From positions 62,001 to 126,000 of the forward strand of contig JBCBBH010000005.1 of the NCBI GenBank assembly GCA_038531945.1: a DNA stretch of 64,000 nt. The letters run 5' to 3'. The notes beneath the pieces are model-generated. The model made no database searches, was not told the origin of the DNA, and worked only from the letters and a program-made list of their open reading frames with translations. Both the position numbers and the translations under genes were made by a program. Source of the DNA: CALBPI01 sp038531945 (GTDB lineage: Bacteria > Pseudomonadota > Gammaproteobacteria > Steroidobacterales > Woeseiaceae). This document shows, piece by piece, positions 44,639 to 52,615 of this stretch. Numbering within the stretch: position 1 is the stretch's first letter; each line of letters starts with the position of its first letter.

Positions 44639-45352
44639 ATGAGTAGGTTCGCGATTGTCCTCGCTCTTTGTGTCCTCAGCATCGATCTTGAAGCGACCGA
44701 GCATGACTGGTTGATCGAGCCGGGCGTGCGTATCGGTCCAATCAATGGCGAGACGTCTGAAGCAGATCTGCGCGCCATCTTTGGTGAGTCGGCGGTTCGG
44801 GACGGGCATATCCACCTGGGAGAAGGGGAAACAGTACCCGGCACTGTCTTATTCGCGGACGAGTCAGGGAGTCGGCTTGAGGTCGTTTGGACTGAACAGA
44901 GTCGAACGATGCCGAAATACGTTCGGATCACTTGCAAAAGCGAAGAATGCGCGAAGTCGAAGTGGCGCACGCTTGAAGGAATCTCTGTCGGAAGTCGTTT
45001 GCGGGAGATCGAGAAACTCAACGGTTACCCGTTTAGGCTCACCGGGTTCGCTTGGGACTACGCAGGCGGAATTACAAGCTACGGACCGTATGGTCGTCTC
45101 GGCAGAGGAAATTGTAGTGACGACGCATCCCGAACGGCGGGTTACCAGATGACGATTCGGCTAGCACCGAACCTTGAGAGTCGCGAGATGCCTGAGTATC
45201 GTCAGGTGCTGGGTGATCGCGTGTTCTCATCCGGACATCCCGCTATGCAGGCGATGAATCCGAGGGTCTATCAGATTGAAGTCTGGTTAAGTTGCTCGAC
45301 GCCAGATCCGCGTCAGTCGATCATTGATACGGATGATGGATCGCAAAGGTGA
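44639..45352 (+). CDS. Conserved-looking periplasmic protein
   Basis: 237 residues with a signal peptide ('MSRFAIVLALCVLSIDLEAT'). The mature chain starts 'WLIEPGVRIGPINGETSEADL' and has internal echoes of it in 'LEGISVGSRLREIEKLNGYPF', as in domains where a repeated 'G-x-x-x-G-x-x-x-x-[DE]L' unit binds cell-envelope ligands. Cysteines (in 'ITCKSEEC', 'GNC', 'LSCS') probably pair. Function unknown. Its stop overlaps the GTG start of the next gene (GTGA), so the two are coupled. Confidence 0.7.
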   Translation: MSRFAIVLALCVLSIDLEATEHDWLIEPGVRIGPINGETSEADLRAIFGESAVRDGHIHLGEGETVPGTVLFADESGSRLEVVWTEQSRTMPKYVRITCKSEECAKSKWRTLEGISVGSRLREIEKLNGYPFRLTGFAWDYAGGITSYGPYGRLGRGNCSDDASRTAGYQMTIRLAPNLESREMPEYRQVLGDRVFSSGHPAMQAMNPRVYQIEVWLSCSTPDPRQSIIDTDDGSQR

Positions 45353-46608
45353 AAAAGTGGTCTTTCGCAATCGCCATACTGGTAGGTGTACTCGCGATTG
45401 TACTAGCAAGCCAGCCTCGTGCGACTAGTCAACGCCCCGATCTGCGCCAACCTCATATCGAAGTGAGTTCGAATCATCCTGTCGAGGAGTTAGCTGAGGA
45501 GCTAGAAGTAAATTCGCCCGAGTTACGTCTTGACCTCCTCAATGAATCACTGAAACCCTCAGATACTCAGTCCAACCCTAGTACATTTGAAGTGTTTAAG
45601 ACTGGCTGTGACTCGTTCCAGGATTTAATAAGACTTTATGAAGGTTCCGATGGGGAGTCCGATGCGGCGATCGGCGCGGATAGAGATCGGATTTTGTTGG
45701 CAAAGGAACAACTCTCAGCATCTGACACCAGTGAGTACCTTCATGCGGCAGCTCTGTAGGAATCGGATCGAACCAAGTCCCTAGCGTTGCTAGGTCGAGC
45801 CATTGAGTTGGATCCAAATGATGCGCACTTGATGTGGACTGCAGCCAATGTTTGTGTCCGTTCCAAGCCCAAGGTCGAGTGCCCGTTAGGTGCGTGGGTC
45901 GAAAGACTGATTAAACTAGACAGTGAAAACGCGCAGGCGTGGATGTTGAGATCAAGTCAGCTCTCCAGTGAAGGCAAAACGACCGCAGCACTCGAAGCGC
46001 TTGAGAATGCTGGGCGTGTCAGCGACTCCAAGGTCTATTTTGCCGATACCGTTGCGCTCAGCGAGCGTGCACTTGCGGCGGTCAGTGACTACGCGTTCGT
46101 AGAGCGTGCAGGCACTGCTTTCGGTGTTGGCGCGCGTGCGGGCCTGCCCAGTTTTTCACGAGCGACAACTATGTGCCGTGAGGCGTCGGAAACAAGTGCG
46201 CAGTGGGCGCAAGCATGCGAAAGATATGGTGTACAGGGAGAGACGCTCGGCGAGTCGGAGCTGGAGGTTAGTGTCGCCCAGACAATTCAAAAGATTGTGC
46301 GAGAAGCGGTAGGAGATCAACGGGGCGCTGATCAGATTCAGCTCCGTATGGATGCAAGGCGTGACGTGAGAATCGGGCAGGACGCCGAATTTACGCTTTT
46401 GTCGATGATGTTCTTGCTGTCCGATCCGGCGAGTTTTTCATCGTACTTGAACGATATTAGGGTCAACGGTGAGTTGACTGCGCTGCAGTTGTTCAACGCT
46501 ACGCTGGAACAGCGACTGTCTGATCAACCTGATCTCGTCTGCACCGCGCTCGATGCATTAGTTTCTGAATGGGATAAGCGAAGCGCGCTACTGGAGCAGG
46601 AGCTTTAA
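45349..46608 (+). pseudogene. TPR-type membrane or periplasmic protein split by an in-frame TAG
   Basis: The frame opens at a GTG (45349) with a membrane helix ('WSFAIAILVGVLAIVLA') and reads 136 residues to a TAG at 45757-45759. It continues in the same frame to 46608 without another stop ('ESDRTKSLALLGRAIELDPN...'). Residues on both sides make one helical, TPR-like chain of about 419 residues ('SDTSEYLHAAAL-stop-ESDRTKSLALLGRAIE'). A single nonsense mutation, a base-call error, or stop-codon read-through would all explain this. No strong start is seen for the second half, apart from a TTG at 45787. It overlaps the preceding gene by 4 bases. Confidence 0.82.
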
Positions 46609-46617
46609 GGGTGCTGT

Positions 46618-47223
46618 GTGACGGGTAGAGACGCCATACAAGCGTACGAGCAACACGCGAAGAAGTTCCTCGATGCTCGCGATGCATCACAGACCGGTGC
46701 CGATGTGGTCAAGCGGTGGGCACGCTCGCTGCACAGTGGAGCATCGGTTCTCGAGCTTGCATGCGGAGGCGGATTCCCAATCACCAGCGCCTTGATTTCG
46801 GCAGGGCTAGACGTTCATGCGATCGATTCGTCGCCGACGCTTCTGGAGACGTTCCAGGCTCGCTTTCCAGAAGTGCCGGTGCGCTGCGAGTCGGTTCAAG
46901 CCTCGACCTTTTTTGACCGAAATTTCGACGCGGTGATAGCCGTCGGACTGATGTTCCTGCTGTCGGAGCCAGATCAGATCGATTTGATGGGTCGAGTTGC
47001 AAACGCATTGCGACCAGGTGGGCGGTTTTTGTTCAGCGCACCGGTGCAGGCTGGCACCTGGTCGGATATGACAACCGGCGTCGACAGCGTATCGCTCGGG
47101 GCTGATGTGTACGAGCGAACACTGGCCGAGGCAGGCTTTCGCGTTATCCAGAGAATCGTCGATCAGGGCGACAACAACTACTATGACTCTGTCTTTGACA
47201 CGCCAGCCGTGCCCATCGATTAA
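46618..47223 (+). CDS. SAM-dependent class I methyltransferase
   Basis: 201 residues from a GTG at 46618. Motif I is 'VLELACGGGFPITSALISAG' with the acidic 'HAIDSSP' two strands later, the SAM-binding pattern. 'DAVIAVGLMFLL' and 'LRPGGRFLFSAP' are motifs II-III and post-III. It is short and lacks a recognisable substrate domain, so the target could be a small molecule such as an amine or thiol. It starts 9 bases after the split TPR gene, on the same strand. Confidence 0.85.
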   Translation: MTGRDAIQAYEQHAKKFLDARDASQTGADVVKRWARSLHSGASVLELACGGGFPITSALISAGLDVHAIDSSPTLLETFQARFPEVPVRCESVQASTFFDRNFDAVIAVGLMFLLSEPDQIDLMGRVANALRPGGRFLFSAPVQAGTWSDMTTGVDSVSLGADVYERTLAEAGFRVIQRIVDQGDNNYYDSVFDTPAVPID

Positions 47224-47302
47224 ATCTGGTTTCGTTGTTGGCGGAAACCTGTAATGATCAACAAAAGATTGCAGTCATGCGCCGCAGTCAGAAGGAACGC
47301 TC

Positions 47303-47656
47303 ATGAACCAGCCGTACGCTGCGCCACAAGCCGAACTGGAACGCAGAGATGTTGTGTTGGAGAGGCCCAAACGAATCGCAGTTGATCTGACGTTCTGGGT
47401 TGCTCACCTCGCACTGGGTTCTGCTTTTTATCTGTTGTATTCCACGGTCGAAAATGTCGGGAGCTTTGGCAAGTTTATGCTGCTTACTTCGGTTGGCTTG
47501 ATCGCTGGCATCGCCTATTTTTTTGCGATTGGTTTCTACGCGAGTGGTCTCGGTCGTAGTGGGATCTTGTGGGGCGGTTTGGCGTTTTTGTTCTCGCCAT
47601 TGGGTGTGTGGATTACTTACATCATGTCGTTTGTGTCCGAACCCAAGCCTCGGTAA
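47303..47656 (+). CDS. Membrane protein with N-terminal QPYAAPQAEL motif
   Basis: 117 residues. 'MNQPYAAPQAELERRD' is the NPYxxPxAxL-type tag, like that of the gene at 40850. Three membrane helices follow ('VAHLALGSAFYLLYST', 'FMLLTSVGLIAGIAYFFAIG', 'WGGLAFLFSPLGVWITYIM'). The sequence outside the tag is unrelated to the 40850 protein. Function unknown. The start follows 'gaaggaacg'. Confidence 0.68.
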   Translation: MNQPYAAPQAELERRDVVLERPKRIAVDLTFWVAHLALGSAFYLLYSTVENVGSFGKFMLLTSVGLIAGIAYFFAIGFYASGLGRSGILWGGLAFLFSPLGVWITYIMSFVSEPKPR

Positions 47657-47691
47657 CGCCTAATCGGTGCCGCAGATTGGTGTGAGTTGTT

Positions 47692-48078
47692 GTGTTAGAT
47701 GGAACAGACTATTTGGTTTATGACGGCGATTGCCCATTCTGCAATCGATACGTACAAATGGTGCGCCTGCGTGAGCGACTACCTGATCTGGAGCTTGTGA
47801 GTGCGCGTGAGCCGCACTCGGTCGTCGACTTCCTTCGAAGCGAAGGCTTCGATCTCAACGAAGGGATCGTACTGATTGAGAGCGGCAGCATTCACTTTGG
47901 TGACCGCGCAATGCATCGAATCGCGAATCTCACAAACAATAAGAGCGTCTTCAATGCACTGAATCGTTGGGTGTTCCGGTCTGAGCGCCGATCTCGCACG
48001 CTCTACCCGTTTCTTAAGTCAGGACGGCGGATGTTGCTGCGGATCATGGGCCGCAAGCCGATTGAACAAAACGACTGA
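47692..48078 (+). CDS. DCC-family thiol-disulfide oxidoreductase-like protein (DUF393)
   Basis: 128 residues from a GTG at 47692. 'YLVYDGDCPFCNRYVQMVRLRE' holds the D-x-x-C-x-x-C (DGDCPFC) motif that names the DCC family. The following 'FDLNEGIVLIESGSIHFGDRAMHRI' is typical. The fold is thioredoxin-like, with the CxxC pair ready for redox chemistry. In other bacteria DCC proteins are often fused or adjacent to HTTM/gamma-carboxylase-like proteins; here such a gene lies 3.1 kb further on (51158). Confidence 0.85.
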   Translation: MLDGTDYLVYDGDCPFCNRYVQMVRLRERLPDLELVSAREPHSVVDFLRSEGFDLNEGIVLIESGSIHFGDRAMHRIANLTNNKSVFNALNRWVFRSERRSRTLYPFLKSGRRMLLRIMGRKPIEQND

Positions 48079-48177
48079 TCCTCTTCAGTCCGTTCGAAAG
48101 ATTCCGCAGACTGTCCAGCTGCTGTCGAGTTTATCAATAAAGTCAGCATCTTGCGACAAATATGCGATTTTTGGTGC

Positions 48178-48198
48178 AAATGAGAATTATTCTTGTTA
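48178..48198. promoter_or_regulatory. Fur-box-like operator
   Basis: The 21 bases contain TGAGAAT-T-ATTCTTG (48181-48195), a 7-1-7 arrangement in which five of seven pairs are symmetrical. It closely resembles the Fur consensus half-site TGATAAT. It lies 47 bases before the start of the delta-60 lipoprotein gene, in an AT-rich promoter region. Iron control of the downstream operon is inference. Confidence 0.75.
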
Positions 48199-48244
48199 GC
48201 ATCCTCCGGCCATTTTTGGTGGAACTAAACACAAGGTGTTATTC

Positions 48245-49792
48245 ATGAATAAGAAATTTGTCGCCACGCTGATCTTCAGCAGCGTGTTGGCTCTCGCGGG
48301 CTGCGAAGGGGACGATGGTGGACCAGGCCCTGCAGGTGCGCCTGGCGCTGCGGGTCCGGCCGGTCCTGCCGGTCAGGATGGGTCAGATGGTGCGGACGGC
48401 TCAGGCACCAGCGTTGGCATCGTTGCGGATACAGTCACAACGCAAGCAAATGATCTTCGAGGCATTACTTACGCAACGGTTGCACCGAATGCGAACAAGA
48501 TCTATGCGTCCGGCCACGTCGGCGTTGATGATGCAACTCGTCAGGTAGTTATCGCACGGTTCTTTGCCGACGGATCTCCTGATCCAAGTTTCGGTGGCGA
48601 CGGTTTTGTCGAGTTGGAAGCAACCGTAACTGAAGGTAGCGGCGATGAGAATTCGTATGCCGTTGCCGAACTGCAAAGCGGTGACGTGATCGCGACGGTT
48701 AACGCGCTCGATGCTGACGGTGGACAGTCGGTTTACCTGTTCCGCCTGGCACCCGACGGCACGCAAGTCGCTGGCTGGGGTGACGCTGAAGGGAAAGTCG
48801 AGGTCGTCTTCGGCTACGCAAATGCCGATAACGGAACCTTCCCAGGCGCGCCGGCAACACAGCCAGCGGACATCGCTTGGGACGTTCAAACCGATCGCAG
48901 CATCGCAGGCGATCGTGTCGTTGTGTTCGGTCAGGGTTCTGCCAACGACGGCACCCGGACTGATCGCGACCGCTACGTTGCTCGCTTGAACATCACAGCG
49001 ACAGGCGCAGAAGCCGACGCCACGTTCAACGGTGGCGCAGCGTTCTCGTACAACTCCACCGGGGTATTGAACGATAACAATCGTCGCGGCACGGTTGAGG
49101 CCGACGGAAAAATCGTCTCCAACGGTTACGCCGATCTCGGTGGCGTGCTCGATAACCACGTGTTCATGATTCGCTTGAACGTTGATGGCACGCTCGATGA
49201 CACCTTTGGTGGATTCAGCGATGAGCCGACGATTCCTGCTGTGCCTGGAATCGCGGTATTCAACCCGTTCAAGGTCGACCAAGGCTTCACCGAAGCTTAC
49301 GCGGCTGGATTCCAACAGAGCACGTCGTCCTACATTGTTGCCGGTTACGTTCGTGCAACGGGGGCAGGTGTTCCGTCAACGTTGGGCTACGAGACATCGG
49401 ATCGCCAAGACGTCGGCGTGTTCCGTGTCACCAGTGGTACCGCAACCGCAATCGATACTGGTTGGGGTAACACCGGCACGCAAGTCGTTCAGAGTGAGGG
49501 TCTCGGTTACCCGACGACAGAAGATCGTGGCCGTCACGTTGTAGTGCTGGGTGATGATCGCGCAGTTGTCGCAGGACGATTCGGTGGCAATCCAGCCGCT
49601 TTCGTGTTCACGGTTGATGGCCAGCCGGACACACGAGTATTCGGCGATGGCATCATCGAGTTACCGGACGACACAATCACGAGCCAGTTCTTCGGTTTAG
49701 CGTTGTCTCCGGACGGATCGCGTGTCGCACTGTCGACGAATACCGACGATGCGGGTGCACGGATTGTCATCGTGAAGTTCTCTTTGGACTAA
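48245..49792 (+). CDS. Lipoprotein with collagen-like stretch and delta-60 beta-propeller repeats
   Basis: 515 residues. The signal 'MNKKFVATLIFSSVLALAGC' has the lipobox LAGC (Cys20). It is followed by collagen-like GPx triplets ('GPAGAPGAAGPAGPAG') at about 28-44. The rest consists of 'ARFFADGSPDPSFGGDGFV' and 'IRLNVDGTLDDTFGG' units, the marks of delta-60 repeats that form a beta-propeller. It is probably displayed on the outer membrane. It follows the Fur-box-like site directly and is followed by a partial terminator. I see no direct metal-binding motif. Confidence 0.8.
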   Translation: MNKKFVATLIFSSVLALAGCEGDDGGPGPAGAPGAAGPAGPAGQDGSDGADGSGTSVGIVADTVTTQANDLRGITYATVAPNANKIYASGHVGVDDATRQVVIARFFADGSPDPSFGGDGFVELEATVTEGSGDENSYAVAELQSGDVIATVNALDADGGQSVYLFRLAPDGTQVAGWGDAEGKVEVVFGYANADNGTFPGAPATQPADIAWDVQTDRSIAGDRVVVFGQGSANDGTRTDRDRYVARLNITATGAEADATFNGGAAFSYNSTGVLNDNNRRGTVEADGKIVSNGYADLGGVLDNHVFMIRLNVDGTLDDTFGGFSDEPTIPAVPGIAVFNPFKVDQGFTEAYAAGFQQSTSSYIVAGYVRATGAGVPSTLGYETSDRQDVGVFRVTSGTATAIDTGWGNTGTQVVQSEGLGYPTTEDRGRHVVVLGDDRAVVAGRFGGNPAAFVFTVDGQPDTRVFGDGIIELPDDTITSQFFGLALSPDGSRVALSTNTDDAGARIVIVKFSLD

Positions 49793-49812
49793 CGTAGACT
49801 CAAGGCCGTTTT

Positions 49813-49853
49813 GCTTCGGGTCTGGTCGGTTAACGGCCGGGCCCGAAGCTTTT
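49813..49853 (+). terminator. Terminator or attenuator between lipoprotein and imelysin genes
   Basis: An 8-bp outer stem (49813-49820 with 49842-49849) with a further inner stem is followed by TTTTCCTCT. The T-run is short, so it may only reduce read-through into the imelysin operon rather than stop it fully. Confidence 0.65.
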
Positions 49854-49892
49854 CCTCTCCGACTTACCGCCGATTTTACCTTGGTGAATAAG

Positions 49893-51161
49893 ATGCAATA
49901 CAAAACTTCTGTCGCGGGTTTGTCTCGCCTTTGCATAATGCTTGTCTCGTTCGCCACGGTGGCCGCTTGCGGTGGCGGAGGTGGAGGTGGCGGCAGTGGC
50001 CCGGTGACTCCGCCGCCGCCAGCGCCTGGGCCGCCTCCGACGTCGGCCGACGATGCGCGTCGAGAGGTACTGGAAGACATCGGCGTACAGATTATTCTTC
50101 CGGCGTTGCGTGATTTCGACACAGACGCCATGGCATTGCAGGCCGCAATTGCGTCGTTCGCGGCGACACCGACTGACACCGCGCTGCGGGATCAGGCCAG
50201 GGCTGCATGGAACGAAGCCATGGACTCTTGGCAGCGGAACGAAGTGTTGCAGGTTGGACCAGCCGGCCGCTCCGCGAACCCGGATGCTGTTGCCGGTGGG
50301 CAGGATTTCCGCGACTTTATCTACTCCTGGCCATTTACATTAGACAACTGCGGCGTAGAACAAGCGGCGTTGGACGGAACGGCCATCACGTCAGCGACTC
50401 CGATCAATACGGCCGGACTCGGCGCACTCGAATATTTGCTGTACACGGATACTGCCGACGCTACCTGCACGGCGCAGCCGGACGCCGCAGCGCGCGCCGC
50501 TCATGCTGAGCGCGTCGCAGACCGGATAGCACTGTTGGCGACGAGTCTGGTGGGACGGTGGGAGCCGACGGACGGCAACTTCGTCGAACAATGGAGCACA
50601 GCAGGACTTTCAACGAGCGTGGTCTATTCGCGTCCACAGGATGCGCTCGACGCGCTTTCCATTGCGCTTTTTTATGGCGAAAAGATCACGAAAGATCGGA
50701 AGGTGGCTCAACCGACCGGTCTGCCGGTAACGGGATTGACCTGTTCGCAACCGATCGCATGCCCGGAGTTTCTGGAGTCGCCATTGTCGTCTCGGTCTGG
50801 ACGCAACTTATCGATCAATTATCAGGCGTTCCGTGATGTGTTTACTGGCTTGAACGGCGGCATGGGAGTGAACGACCTGCTGATTGGGATCAACCGTCAG
50901 GATCTTGCCGATGAAATCATCGCCGGGTTGGACGGGGCGCTGGCTCAAGTGGATACAATTGAGATGTCAGGCGGATTCGATAGCTCCCTCGCTACAATTC
51001 CAAACCGCACAGAGTGCATTAACGCATCGACAAGCTCACAAGGTTTGCCGCCTTGTGCATTGTTCGGCTTTATGAAAACTGCGATGGATACATTTCGAGG
51101 TCCGATCGTATCGGCACTTAGTCTCGCCGTGCCTCAGTCTGCCGCTGGTGACAACGATTGA
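49893..51161 (+). CDS. Imelysin-family (peptidase M75/IrpA-like) lipoprotein
   Basis: 422 residues from the ATG at 49893. The signal ends with lipobox VAAC (Cys26), then a run of eight glycines and a proline-rich linker. Two helical-bundle repeats of the imelysin fold follow ('LRDQARAAWNEAMDSWQRNEVLQVGPAG' is typical). 'GLGALEYLLY' occupies the place of the metal-site motif GxHxxE, here without the His. Imelysin/IrpA proteins are periplasmic and commonly iron- or copper-regulated. It is followed by the carboxylase-like gene with a 4-base overlap (TTGA). Confidence 0.88.
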   Translation: MQYKTSVAGLSRLCIMLVSFATVAACGGGGGGGGSGPVTPPPPAPGPPPTSADDARREVLEDIGVQIILPALRDFDTDAMALQAAIASFAATPTDTALRDQARAAWNEAMDSWQRNEVLQVGPAGRSANPDAVAGGQDFRDFIYSWPFTLDNCGVEQAALDGTAITSATPINTAGLGALEYLLYTDTADATCTAQPDAAARAAHAERVADRIALLATSLVGRWEPTDGNFVEQWSTAGLSTSVVYSRPQDALDALSIALFYGEKITKDRKVAQPTGLPVTGLTCSQPIACPEFLESPLSSRSGRNLSINYQAFRDVFTGLNGGMGVNDLLIGINRQDLADEIIAGLDGALAQVDTIEMSGGFDSSLATIPNRTECINASTSSQGLPPCALFGFMKTAMDTFRGPIVSALSLAVPQSAAGDND

Positions 51162-52615
51162 CGGATTCGCGAGCGACTGAACCGCCGATTACGCCAAGGC
51201 AGGCCGCGGCGGCGGTATCACTTCTAGATAAGTTTCGAGGCGCTGTTATGGCGCCTCGCGACATTGCAGCGCTTGCAGTGTTTAGGATGTTAATTGGCGG
51301 GCTGATGTGCGTTGGGGCGATTCGCTTCATGAGCAACGGCTGGATTGAGCAGCTGTATGTGACGCCCGAATTCCATTTCAAGTACTGGGGCTTCGAATGG
51401 GTGCGGGTCCCGGATGCATCAGCGCTCTACTTGCTTTATTCAGGTATCGCCGTATCGGCGTTTTTGGTAGCGATAGGCGCTTTTTATCGCGTAGCGATCA
51501 TCTCTTTCTGGCTAATGTTTACGTACGCCGAATTGATGGATGTCACAACCTACCTGAACCACTACTATTTCATTAGCCTTCTGACACTGATTCTGTGTTT
51601 TCTGTCGCCGCACAGGGCATGGTCGGTAGACGCGTGGCGTCGTCCCGAGACTCGCGCGACAACGCTCCCGGCCTGGCAAACGTATTGGTTGAGGTTTCAG
51701 GTCGGTGTGCTTTACGTTTTCGCTGGACTTGCGAAATTTGAAGTCGATTGGTTGTTACATGCGCAGCCATTGAACATCTGGTTACCTCCACATAGTGGGT
51801 TACCTTTGCTGGGACCTTTCTTGGAGCTGCCAACCATTCACTTTGCCTTTTCATGGTTTGCGTTTCTTTTCGATACATTCATCATCGCGTTTATGCTCTG
51901 GCGGCGGACGAGGCCAGTAGCGTTTGCGGTCATTCTAGTCTTTCACTTTTTCACTCATCTGTTTTTCAACATTGGGCTGTTTCCGTTCATCATGGTGTTT
52001 GCGGTTCTGGTGTTTTTTGATTCGGACTGGCCACGAAGGCTCCTGCGACGATTGAAGTTGAATGGCAGGATTGAAAACTCGGTTCGAGCCGTATCGAAGC
52101 ACCAGGTATGGCGAGCTCGCCATTCAATCGCAATGACGGCCGTGCTGATATTTTGTGCCGTTCAAGTGTTGATGCCGCTGCGCCAATGGGCGTACCCAGG
52201 CACAGTTCTTTGGCATGAGCAGGGCATGCGTTTTTCCTGGCGCGTCATGCTGCGCGAGAAATCCGGTAGCCTTGCGTATCGCGCCGTGGTTGGCAGCGAT
52301 CGCGAGACGCTGCTTGTTTCTCCTCATGAGTACCTTACAGAACAGCAGTATCGAGAGATGGCGGGTCAACCCGACATGATTCTGCAGCTCGCGCATCATA
52401 TTCGTGATGATTTGACCGAGCGTGGATTCGCGCCCGTGGAAGTGTACGCAGACTCGCTGGTTTCACTGAACGGAAGGCTGGCGCAGCGCATGATTAAGCC
52501 CGACGTCGATCTGGCAAAGGTCAGAGCAACACTTGGCACAGCCGACTGGATCACGCCGCCGCCGTCAGAGCCGCCGCCATTGCAATCGCAACTTCGACTA
52601 AAGAGAGATCGTTGA
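51158..52615 (+). CDS. Vitamin K-dependent gamma-carboxylase homologue (HTTM domain)
   Basis: 485 residues with about six membrane helices (HTTM domain) and a soluble C-terminal domain ('HEQGMRFSWRVMLREKSG'), as in the full-length carboxylase. 'YLNHYYFISLL' (His135) aligns with the human active-site His160. 'VFAGLAKFEVDWLL' (Lys193) aligns with Lys218, the catalytic base. Human enzyme converts Glu to gamma-carboxyglutamate using vitamin K hydroquinone; bacterial relatives have no established substrate. Start is TTG at 51158, overlapping the imelysin stop (TTGA). Its TGA overlaps the next ATG (TGATG). A role in modifying the neighbouring periplasmic proteins is inference. Confidence 0.87.
   Translation: MTDSRATEPPITPRQAAAAVSLLDKFRGAVMAPRDIAALAVFRMLIGGLMCVGAIRFMSNGWIEQLYVTPEFHFKYWGFEWVRVPDASALYLLYSGIAVSAFLVAIGAFYRVAIISFWLMFTYAELMDVTTYLNHYYFISLLTLILCFLSPHRAWSVDAWRRPETRATTLPAWQTYWLRFQVGVLYVFAGLAKFEVDWLLHAQPLNIWLPPHSGLPLLGPFLELPTIHFAFSWFAFLFDTFIIAFMLWRRTRPVAFAVILVFHFFTHLFFNIGLFPFIMVFAVLVFFDSDWPRRLLRRLKLNGRIENSVRAVSKHQVWRARHSIAMTAVLIFCAVQVLMPLRQWAYPGTVLWHEQGMRFSWRVMLREKSGSLAYRAVVGSDRETLLVSPHEYLTEQQYREMAGQPDMILQLAHHIRDDLTERGFAPVEVYADSLVSLNGRLAQRMIKPDVDLAKVRATLGTADWITPPPSEPPPLQSQLRLKRDR

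Noticed and set aside
48290..48420. Collagen-like GPx repeats as a CRISPR or tandem-repeat array
   Set aside because: The repeats are short codon-level GPx triplets in a coding region with no spacers.
48401..49315. 304-codon minus-strand frame inside the delta-60 lipoprotein gene
   Set aside because: The sense gene has a lipobox and delta-60 repeats; the opposite frame is a shadow.
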